Of a DNA stretch of 64,000 bases, positions 1 to 11,500 are shown one piece after another. The stretch is from NCBI GenBank assembly GCA_021014325.1, contig CM037464.1:9021127-9085126 (forward strand). The letters run 5' to 3'. The position numbers and the translations under genes were made by a program. Positions within the stretch are counted from its first letter, which is position 1; each line of letters starts with the position of its first letter. This stretch comes from Plazaster borealis (lineage: Eukaryota > Echinodermata > Asteroidea > Forcipulatida > Labidiasteridae). The notes beneath the pieces were generated by a model. That model was not told where the DNA came from, did not search any database, and saw nothing but the letters and a program-made list of their open reading frames with translations.

Positions 1-924
1 GATCGAGTAACTGTCACTTTGGGTTTTCTTCAAGTTTCTTTTTTCATCCCTCGAAACAAAAAATTATTCTTGTTTTATTATTAAAGTTTGATTCCTATAT
101 TTAAATCGATAGTGTTACCTTTTCTTTTTCTAGTTTGTGGTTCTCGATTATTTTTCAAGGGGAAATTTTGCTGATTCGTATAAACGCCGATGATAATGAC
201 AATATTGTGTTTCAATTTGAAAGCAAGTTTCACCGTCCATGAACTTGATCACCACGTTATAGGCCCTAATCACTATTCACTTTGCAAATTAGGTTTCCCA
301 AAGTTTACTGAGGACTGGTGCGATGGTCCATTGGTTTTAATAGCACGCCTGAACATCATGGCGCATATTACCGCGAAAGTGTTTATTTTTTCAAATTCAT
401 TGTGCTGGGTCTCACATTGGAGGTTCCTTGATTTGCACTGAATCACTAATGTGTGCTAGCTCATCATACCCATAAATGGTTTAAAATTTATCTTAATTAA
501 AAACAAGTCAACACTGTAATGTCCTTCTTTGAAGTGGCAAGGTATAGAATGTAGCTCTGAGTACCGGGTGGTGTGGGTCGCTGCCCTGTACATTTTTTTA
601 TATCTGAAAGTGAAACGTGTAGTTTGGTGCAGTATTGTGACCTTGTTTTGTCCTGTTTTGATTTCTGTAAAAGGTAGGATGAACAACACACCCACTGAAA
701 CACCACCATAATTTATTTACATTAAAAATCAACAACTCCCATAAACCACTTTCTGTGCTGTCTTCAGGTCAATAGTCAAGATTTTATTTTATGAGTCATG
801 TGGTCTCAATACTCCAAGCAACCCTGTATTATATTTACATATTCACAAAATAAATCAACCTATTTCCGATAATTCATAAAAAAAATTGTTTTTGTGCGGC
901 CGTTTTGAAAAATGCTTGTCTACA

Positions 925-1003
925 AGTGCGCATGCTCATAAAGACACCATTCTAGAAAGAGGCTAGAGGCACGGTCGGGATGCGTCTTATGAGCATGCGC
1001 ACT
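925..1003. repeat. Palindrome with 19-bp arms
   Basis: The arms agtgcgcatgctcata-aaga (925-944) and tcttatgagcatgcgcact (985-1003) are inverted complements apart from one extra A, separated by about 40 bp. It resembles a small MITE. Confidence 0.7.
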
Positions 1004-1239
1004 CGCCACGTTAGCCGATTAGCTTAGCGGCTGAATGACGTAGACACAATCTGCATTTAGTTGATCTAACAAAACACGTCTTGATGGCCTATTGGCAAAT
1101 CACAGAATGGTGGTAGCTGTTCAATGTATAAGGTATAGTAATTTTGTCTAACGATCGTTCCCGAAAAACGCCATTTTTACGGGCAAATTGCATTTTGGCT
1201 TAGAGCTGCGTCAATCGCTCCTGTTGTTAACCCAGTCGA

Positions 1240-1490
1240 GTTGAATTTGGTTCAGTAATACACTTTTTAGATCGCTGAAAGTAAAATTAACTCCAAAGAT
1301 CTCGTGATTTATCTGCGTACAAGAATTGGTTCAGATAAATCACGTGAACTTAGATATTTGAAAATGCTCGATAACGGCCAAATTTGACAGTTTCTTTTAG
1401 AGATTGGTCTACTCTACTCCTGATGGAAGACCGTCAGAGTCATGTGTGGGTCTATTTACCCCAAATAGCCCAACATAGCCGGTGTGTGCC
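1240..1490 (-). mobile_element. Remnant of a MITE related to the 40.3-kb element
   Basis: The right end reads CCAAATAGCCCAACATAGCC followed by GGTGTGTG. This is the inverse of the left end at 40337-40370 (CACACCGGCTTAATTGGGCT). Both copies carry a central hairpin with cacgtga-type arms (here 1303-1344). The terminal GTCCCTTTAA is degraded in this copy. Confidence 0.55.
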
Positions 1491-2377
1491 TACATACCTA
1501 TGTTGTGCAAATGGAAATAAAATACATAGGAAAAAAAAGGGCCCCCCACTTTTAAAAGTGTTCCGCCGCCGCTGGATTTGACCTATTGTTTCTCTTTCCA
1601 CACAGAGAGAAGCGTTAAACACTGACAAGCATTAAGTTTGTTGAACATTGCGTGTGATTTCCGGTCGTTAAATTACGAATTGCAGTGAGTTGGTAACTTT
1701 GAATCTCTCCTCGCCATCTTGCATATTCAAACACGCCGGTCCTATTGGGGTCCCTTGCACAAACGTCACATGTGCCACGCTCACCATTTGACATTGACAC
1801 CCCAAAATGGGGCAACTAAGTTTATTTTGATGATGACCTCAGGTGAATTGGGTCAATAGCAGCTATTTCCTGCAACGCACACGAGGTTTAGAACTACAAA
1901 CACCACATAATGTCTTAAAGAATCATACACAGATCTGTCGCTGAATGCCTCAACATTAAGATGCAAATAAGCCTCGATTTCATCTGCCTGTAATTTGCCG
2001 GGTGCATGTGCCTAAAATACTTCAAGACGCTAGTTTTGAATAAGATTCAAAATAGAGTTGGTAAGAGTCCCTACAAGCAAGTCAATGTTGCGCCCTCTAC
2101 GACTAGCATTGCAAATCAAGACTGGAAAACAATGGAAACGGTTACTTTGTATTGTGGGGAATTTTGAGCACTTTCGTATCGGGATTGTTTTGATTGTGGC
2201 AATCGAAGTAAGCACCGGTCATTTGCTGGGATGGCAGGTCTTTCAAAAGCTATTTCTGACGTGTTGGCATCCCCTGAAGAATCTCTCTACGTACAGGTTT
2301 TGGTATTGGCACTTCATCTTCTAACCAGGCCCTCTCTAGTTTCAGATTGTAATTTTCTCTTGGTCTTTTCACCGTAG

Positions 2378-2511
2378 GAGGATGATTCCACTCCCCTGCA
2401 TCTCGCCGCATCTCAAGGATCTCTACCGTTAGTTCAACTGCTTCTAAGTCCACCGGGCAGTGATAAAACACTCAGCAACCTTGACGTAGAACTGATGACA
2501 CCATTACACAG
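2378..2511 (+). CDS. TRPA1: TRPA exon: ankyrin repeats, first visible exon
   Basis: Residues 1-44 plus two bases of codon 45. The acceptor follows a pyrimidine-rich tract ending accgtag; the donor is CACAG|gtagtg. It encodes [16 protein letters not shown] and, at its end, the start of a second repeat (TPLH) completed by the next exon. An ATG is not expected here, so the reading frame continues from upstream. The following intron (2512-5067) holds a hairpin element at 3302-3475 and a repeat at 4698-4864. Confidence 0.85.
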
Positions 2512-5500
2512 GTAGTGGAAAATGTGTTATTGACAATAATTATTCAGTCATGGCAATCGATGAAGAGACATGGGAATGGGGAAAGTTACTGTTGCGACTG
2601 TTAACTGATTATGAAGCACTTCATGATGATGTTTCGTGTGTATTCGAACGTATTACTGTTTGGCTGGAACGGTTTATCGCCGTTATTTATTGACTCTAAT
2701 GCAGATCAATGACTGTGAGCTGCAAAAGGAGCGTGTTTTGTTTCCATCACAATTAATTACAGAGCTATGTTGAATTCCCAACATATTCAAATACGAGCAA
2801 GAAATGTGCAGTCCATAGTGCTTCCAAAAACAGGTGATTGATGATGTGTGTACACTGAAAGATCGATAACAGAGACCTATAGAGGGGAGGACGGGTAAGA
2901 AAACTCTCTCCTGTAGACTGATTCTGAAAATCTAAAGCTACGTTGACAACTCCGGTCAGAGTTTGGTTGCAAACTACCGAGTATTACGAAAAGAAAATGG
3001 GTCCTGGCCCTGGGAATGGGTATGACCCTTTGGGACCGGATACGGGTAAATTCTGACACTTGTATTAACACTCACTATTGATGATGATACCAGAGAACAA
3101 ACATGGCTAACCAAATACTATCGACATCTCCTCAGGATACATATAGCATCCATAGAAAGTTAGAAAAGCATAAAGAAAGTCAATCCAAATTCTGAACTCA
3201 ATTATGATATGCATGAACATAATGGCCGCTGCAATGCCCAAGCCACGAGTCAAAAGCGCAAAATTTAGGGGCGCGCTTTCCAGGGTTAAGTGAGCATGTC
3301 AGACCGGGCGGCAAGATTTTTTTTCCTACGAACTGTTTGTCCCCATACGGGAAATTAGCATTGGCTGGAGGAGGATGATTCAAAAGAGGGCGCTATCAAA
3401 GAAGTTTGTACACAGTTCGCCGTATGGGGGGGGGGGGGACAAAAAGTTCGTAGGAAAAAAATCTTGCGACCGGGGGGGGGGGGCACAATCATCATACTTC
3501 CCGTAACCTTTCAACGCTGCATAAAATCTTCACCAACATTTCTGACTTTTTCCAGTATTTATTTAGAGTCATATTGTAAAAACAAATGGAGCTAACAGGG
3601 GTAAGCTGTTACCATGGTAACCGTTTGTTTGACCTTGGGTCAAACGTTTTAAACCTTTTTTTTTACTGATTTTGTTTTTCAAGAAAATTTCCATTTGTTA
3701 TTTTTTCCCCTAAAAACGTGGTAGTGATGTGTCACGGGATCATATTAAATGCATCATGGGAGTTTAAAATGGCCGCTATATCCGGCGGTCATCTTGGATT
3801 TTGTGTTTTCAGCCTTGTTGTTAGGGGTTTTGTATTAACCACGCCTAATCATTACACCTTGGGCCCAAAAGCTGGTGGTAATATCGATATTTAAGTAGAA
3901 AAAAGGAAAAACCAAACGAGTATAGTGCCCCCAACGGTGGCCCCAGTGATAAAAAGACAAGGTAATGTTTTAGAAGATGTCACAATAACCAAGTTTGCAT
4001 TTGGACAAAAAATATGGAAATTATGGGGAAAATTACGATTTTGACAAAAGAATCCGCTAACGTCAATTTTTTAATTTATTTCTAAAGTCATCATTTAGAA
4101 CTCGGTGACATGAACATTTGTGGCAAGTTTAATAAAAATCGCGAAAGGACTTATGAAAATGTGCCCCCCCCCCCGTCCCCGCACGTTGAAAAACGCAGAA
4201 GTCCGGTGCTGATAGGGTTAAGGTTCATCAGGAGCTGGACGTATAAATATGTCAACCATGTCTCAAGCTTCTCTTTGAAAGGGGTTGAACCTGTGCAAAA
4301 AAAGAAGCAAAGTAAGGATGTGCAACTTTTATTGTTCTTACACACTGACCAGTACCACTGATCGATAGTAATATGATTGGCCAATTCTCAACACACCAGG
4401 GATACCCAGCCAATCAAAGACTATGTTTCTTTACCCTGCGACCCGAGGCTCCCAAACAAAACATAACGGAATACTTGCCTCATCGGAAGGCACTTTTAAT
4501 TATAGGGCAATTAAAAAGTCTGGTTGGTGGTGGTCCCAAAATAATTCCCATGCTAGAAAGACTTTGTATTTGCCTGATGTTAGATACATTACATTATGTT
4601 GGCTGCATACTTTATCTACAAATAAAATTCAAGGCCGGTTCGTGTACAAATTTGCATAGGCGAAAATTTGTACGTGTTTCAATGGGTGATGAAATATAAT
4701 TAGCTGTTGCAAACTGCTTACCAACCAAAAGGACCTATGGTATAAATGCAAAAAAATGGTTAATGGCCTGACGTTTCGAGCAGAGTCTTTCTCGAAGGCT
4801 GACAAGACAAGACAATACCTGTTCATGTGTGTTGTCTTGTCATTTAGCCTTCGAAACGTCAGGGATGACTACACTATCTCAAAAAAGGGGGGGGGATGGT
4901 TTCTAATAGAGGATTACATGTAATATGACCAGATTTGACCGCACGGTTCTTATGTTATTGACAGAACACAAAAATGTGCCTATAACGCTGTCGCCCCCAG
5001 GTTTGTCGCAGCTGTCTATATATTTTATTATGCAGAGTTTTAAAGCTGATTTGTATTTCCTCTGTAGGGCGGCCATGTTTGATCACGTTGACGTTGCTGA
5101 TTTTCTAATTGAAAAGGTAAGGACCATCGAAAGTCGGCAAAGGTTGACAGAAGCCTTAAATGGATTGTATACGTTTGGTAATTGGAACCTACTGTTTCAT
5201 TTCAAAAAGTAGTAGCGTTTTTGAGATATTGTCGAAAATCTGGAGCGGTTATATGTCCACGCAGGTAAAGTAATCTGCAATTGGAATACACAATCTGAGA
5301 AGCGGTCAGTAACGCTTCTCAGATTCAATGAGGATAACAGGTTTTTCTTTTTTCCATAACCGCAGTACTTTTAAGTGAAAAGTTTCTCAACATGCATTAT
5401 ACTATCCAAAGCTGTCATTACCAAACGTATACAGACAATTTAACTGATCCGATTCCTTTCTTGAGTTGTTTGAAGGAATTGGAGCAGTTTCTCATATTGT

Positions 5501-8500
5501 ATACAAGTGGAAAAATTGTTTGGCTATTTTTGGTTATAATATTTCCTTTAGAATACATCATTCATCATCGTCATTTTCGTCCATCGACCACCGTCGAGAT
5601 CAAAGACACTCTGTTACGCCACCTTGGTTTATCCGCCATAGATCCTGTCAGGTCTTCAAAACTGAGTCTGGTGTCTTTGGAAATTGTGTCAGGATATGTG
5701 AGTGGTCGCCTCCCTCTTGCCGGACATGGTAGCCTCCAGAGTAGGACGTCAGACGTTAACTGGCACTTTTACTTGAAGCAGTAGTGTCCAGCAAAACTAG
5801 CACGCCTCTGAACAACAGTTGTCGAGATCGGTGGTATATCTACATAGATTTCAGCTATCGTTGGGTGGTTTCTCCAAAAAAAGTTTTTGAATACATCATT
5901 GCACAGGGAACATATAACCAAGATGACGACAGATAAAACGATGAAGGAAAATGACAAGATATCAGTCATCAATTTTGAAATGTTTAACTTATTGCAGGGA
6001 GCCGACGTAGACAGCGTGGATAAGACAGGTTGCAGCCCACTTCTCCGTGCAGTTTCCCGGGGTAGTTTCAACACTGCAAAGCTCTTGATCGGCAAGTACG
6101 GGGCCGACTGTAACCTCCGAGACTGCTGTAACCGGAATATCCTTCATCTAGCTGTGCAAAGTGGAAAGAACCTGAAGGCATATGGAATGGTGGGGAATGA
6201 AAAGGTGCGTTTGTAAGAATACAAAGAAGAAGAAATACAAGTTTCAAAAAAATGCTAATAATACATGTAATAATAATTATAGCGACAATAATAACAAATG
6301 GCATTTTTATCAATACACTGCACGGTCATATCAACCAAATTGGATTTTGAAGCTCATGGCGCGCGTATTACCTTGGGCGTTTTTTAAAAATTTATTCATG
6401 ACTTAATTTAACCATCTCAGGTCCCTGTGCATTTTGCAACTGCAAAACCCCCAAATATGCCTTCAAATATGCAACTTTAAAGTATACCCCTTGGATGAAT
6501 AAAAGCATTTCTGGTTCAGTGCCTTAACTCTATGATAATCTGACCCACAACATGATGACGTTACAACAGGAAGTGGAGTCCGGTGTAGTCGTTCTGCCAA
6601 TGTGCGCACCACAGTGTGTCAATTGGAACACAAATACATCCGGAAAGCATCTTTAAGGTGTGATGTAAGAACCAAGGTATCCTGAAGCGTATTAGCAGTG
6701 TGGGTGATTGATGTACGAGGGATGGACAAACTCATCACCTGTTATTTGCAAAAGCAACATATTTTAAAAGTCAAAGATCATTATTATTATTTTGTAAAAT
6801 TTTCAATGGTAATCTGAGTGGGGTAAAATTGTTTGTGTACCTTATTTTTGCTGCATCAAACGAAAGCCTTGGCCTACACTGTAAACAGTAATGATGGATT
6901 AATTAAAAGTAAACATGTCTTTACCAGCGTCTTCCACGAGTACTTGGTGTGCAGCATTGTTCACAAAATATACTTATTCTAAACAAAGAAAAACTTACCC
7001 AAACTGGATTTGCACATCCATCATCCGGATTTACGTCTTCCGATTTTGTCGATATTTTTGTTGGGGTGGGGGGGGGTATATTGTTTTTTGATTTACATGC
7101 CAGTCGGTTTCACTTAGGGTTTATCACTTAATAAGTTCCCTTTTCTCACTTTACGTCCTCATTTTTGTTTCAACTATTTAAATGGTATAATTTGTTTGTT
7201 TGTACCTCCTAAACTGTCTTTATGTTTACTTCAAAATGCAGGCTATACACGTTCTCTTGAACAACGTGGACTCTTCAGGATGTACGCCCATCCACTACGC
7301 CACACGGGACGGCAACATACAGTCCCTGCAGAGCCTAATTGAATTTGGAGCAACCGTCAACCTGAAGAACAACCAGAAACAGTCGCCGTTACACTTCGCC
7401 GCAAAGTCAGTTTCTAATACTCAAGATTTATTATACAACTCTTTTGGCAGTTGCCCATCCTACCCGATATTCCCATACATAGGCCATTGTTGTGACTCTA
7501 CTAGTCAAACCTATCCTTACCCCTACAAATACACGCAGCTCTGTGTTGCATCACTCTGTGGACATTCCTTTGTTCTGTTGTACACAATTAAGAAAAACAT
7601 TATTCTTCAATACTGTAAAAAACACTTTGTGGACGTGTGTAAGTCCACATAGTGTTCCAAGTCCATACATTATGTGGACTTCTTTTGTGCCCATGTCCAC
7701 ACTTCGTCGCAACACTTAATTAACCAACCAACCAACCTAACCAACCAACCAACCAACCAACCAACCAACCAACCATCTAACCAACCAACCAACCAACCAA
7801 CCAACCAACCAACCAACCAACCAACCAACCAACCAACCAACCAACCAACCAACCAATGAACCAACCAACCAAACAACACTCCAACCAACCAACCAACCAA
7901 CCAACCAACCAACCAACCAACCAATCAACCAACCAACCAACCAACCAAACAACCAACCAACCAACCAACCAACCAGCCAACCAACCAACCAACCAACCAA
8001 CCAACCAATCAACCAACCAACCAACCAACCAAACAACCAACCAACCAACCAACCAACCAGCCAACCAACCAACCAACCAACCAACCAACCAACCAACCAA
8101 CCAACCAACCAACCAACCAACCAACCAACCAACAAACAAACGAACAACAAACCAACAAACAAATAAACCAACCAACCAACCAGCCAATCAAACAACCAGC
8201 CCACCAACCAACAAAACTAACAGACAACCAACCAACACCCACAAGAAACATATTGATGGTAAAAGAAGCACACATTTAAATGAAACAAATTTAAACTGGT
8301 CATATACCAAATAATAGTTTATTCGGCTGGACATTGTTCTCAATAGAGAAACTATAAGGTTTGTGGGAAACCTGTAATGATCTCCCGCATGAAAAGTTGT
8401 AAACAGCGGTCAATTTTCTACGTTAGATCAGTATGCTCTGATCGTCTTAAAGATAATTAGATGGACGCTTACCGCACTGCTAAAACTTGGTCGTTAAAAT

Positions 8501-11500
8501 TGACACCATGGGTGTTCTCACATTTAGATACCTATGAGAGAATCAAAATTAACATATTAATATGTGTTAAAATAACACCAATGTAATTGTGTTGGCAGAA
8601 ATAAGTGTTATTTTAACACCCTATGGTGTAAATTTCTATTTTTGTTTAACCTTCTTAGATAACCCGTATCGTTCTTCTGAAACAATTAGCCCATATTAAA
8701 CCGGTTCTACTTTATGATCAAAGATCAAGATCGAGCGAAGACTATAAAGTCCTGTAAAGCGTGATTATTAGGAATTGAACCCACGATCTCAAGCATTCAG
8801 GAGCTAAACTGTACGGTATAGGCTTGCGCTTTGGAGATTGGCCACTCCGAGTTGCAAAATCTCGCACATTCACCCTATTTCACTCTGGTCAATGTTATTG
8901 TCTCCCCCCCCCCGGTCTACCCGACCCAGGTACGGGCGTTTTAACTCCTGTAGGCGGCTACTGGATAGCTCCATCGGACCCAACATCATCAATGATATCG
9001 ATGGGGCAGGCATGACTGCTCTGCACATTGCGTCATGGAATGGCTACAGCAAGGTGATTTCGATGCTGATACTGCGAGGAGCCCTACTTCACCGGTAAGA
9101 AGGTTTACGGAACTAAGTTATGATGCTCTTCGGGTACCAGTCAATGAATTTCATTGATCAAAATGTGCCTTTCAATCACGCACCCAAGCACAAGTAGATA
9201 CCCACTTTATAAACGGTCTTTTGTGTACACCTCTAAGCTTGGCGTCATAAAAACATCCAAAACTAAGTCACAAAAACTCACTTTGAAACAAGTTTGTTCA
9301 AAAGGACTTGTCTTGTGGTGTAAGTGTTCCCTTCCACATTATGAGAGAAGACTGGAATGAATCTGTCTACGGGAGGTTTCTATTGGTGCCTCAACAAATC
9401 GCAAAAACAGATGTGTTTTTGACTAAACGCTACCAAGCTATAAATAATACAAAGGAATCAAAACCTTATTAAAGTTGAAATGGGCCATATTCCAGGGTAG
9501 AGTGGTCATTTCCCAATGTGTTGAGATGAAGGGGTACATTCTCTATGGAAGTATAATGGACAGTTATTGATACACTCAGTAAAATGGCAACTCAATGCAT
9601 CAAATTTCAATCTAGTTTACTTCATTTTATGAACTTTTCATCAATAATTTTTCAAGGTATAAGTTAATTTTATTATTTATCTTTATGGTCATGTTAGGGA
9701 TTATAAAGGTCGCACTCCGCTGCATCTAGCTGCAATGGGTGGATACTTGGATTCAATGAAGACGTTGCTAACTACACATAGATATCTACTCGATCAAGTA
9801 GACGACAATGGGGTTAGTATGAAACAATGAACGTGATACTGTGATACGGAGGCCCTTTTCGAAGCCACGGCTTTAGGCTCCGTCTTTCTGATTGAAACCC
9901 CGTAAGGAGAGCGCACGTTAGTAGCCCAAGCCCAAGACAAGGCCGTGGTTTCGCAAAATCACAGTGTGATTTATTCAGTAGGAACTGTTATTGCACGTGG
10001 TTCGTGTAAGGACCAAGGGGGTCTAGGTTTTCTAAACGTTTTGACTGGTTTGCTCGAGTTTTCTTATAGGGTAGAACAACATAATGGGAGATTTTTGAGA
10101 CGACAGCGGGCGTCCCACCCACTGGTCCTTTTCTACGGAGCCCCTAAAGGGACAGGTAAAATAAAATTTGAAAAGGTAAAATAAATGTTGAAATTATTTC
10201 GTTCCCTCGAAATATTATTTCATTCCCTCGAAATATTATTTCGTTCCCTCGAAATATTATTTCGTCCCCTCGAAATCATTTCGAGGGAACGAAATGTTAT
10301 TTCGTTACCACGAAATGATTTCGTTCCCTCGAAATAGCATTTCGAGGGAACGAAATCATTTCGTTCCCTCGAAATATTATTTCATTCCCTCGAAATACTA
10401 TTTCGTTCCCTCGAAATATTATTTCGTTCCCTCGAATTATTATTTCGTCCCCTCGAAATATTATTTAATTCCCCCGAAATATTAATTCGAGGGGACGAAA
10501 TAAGTTATTTCGTGGGAATGAAATATTATTTTGAGGGAACGAAATATAATTATTTCGTTCAAATGAAATAATATTTCGAGGGAACGAAATAATTTAGCTG
10601 GTACGGAGTCTTTGATATGCCAAGAGAATTTCTGGGATATTAAAATCATTATTTCAGTGTATCTTTTCCGTATTCTATTACATCGTGTTGTCTTTCACTG
10701 ACTTTCCTAATTTAGCGAAGTAAATAATAGAACGCCAAGTAGACTGATTGACAGCCCTTTTGTTGGCAAGAATGCATCTTATCTTTACCCCTTGCAACAT
10801 TTTTTCTTTGTACGCCTAAAACTTAAGACTTATACAGAATTCTATCAACCTTTCTCTACTCACTCTACTTAAGACTATAATGCAACTTCAATTTAATTAT
10901 TAAGAAAACGACCTGAATCCCCCGGGGAAAAAAACCCCAAAGCAAATAACATCAGCAACACAACCCCCAACCCCCCCCCCCAAAAAAAAACCACCCCAAA
11001 GAAACACATTAACAGGTTGTTATTTTTACGGCAATCTCGTAATGATACTTGAAAATTAAATGGCATATAAAAGCCTCCGTAGCCTCTCAATTATTTCGAA
11101 ATAATATATCAATTCGTTCCCTCGAAATATTATTTCATTCCCTCGAAATGTTATTTCGAGGAAACGAAATAACATTTCGAGGGAATGAAATAAGTTATTA
11201 CGTGGGAACGAAATATTATTTCGAGGGAACGAAATAGTATTTCGAGGGAATGAAATAATATTTCGAGGGAATGAAATGATTTCGTCCCCTCGAAATGCTA
11301 TTTCGAGGGAACGAAATCATTTCGTGGGAACGAAATAACATTTCGTTCCCTCGAAATCCCTCGAAATGATATTTCGAGGGAACGAAATAATATTTCGAGG
11401 GAACGAAATAATTTCAACATTTATTTTACCTTTTCAAATTTTATTTTACCTGTCCCTTTAGGGGCTCCGTACTTTTCCATTGTTCTCCGCGAAGAGAAAA

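Larger units (their letters stand above)
1..2377. other. Upstream flank or intron of the TRPA gene
   Basis: No open frame here resembles an ankyrin repeat, so this is either a long TRPA intron or 5' flank. It contains a hairpin at 925-1003 and an element remnant at 1240-1490. Nothing else is recognisable. Confidence 0.6.

Noticed and set aside
5392..5784. 130-codon frame in a TRPA intron
   Set aside because: Does not resemble an ankyrin repeat and overlaps a palindromic element.
7670..8314. Long open frames on both strands in the CCAA repeat
   Set aside because: Translations are only NQPT or GWLV repeats imposed by the tetranucleotide; no real protein.
8954..9094. Shorter exon starting at 8954
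   Set aside because: In phase, but it would delete YGRFNSC, which aligns with human TRPA1, and its pyrimidine tract is weaker; kept only as a possible alternative.
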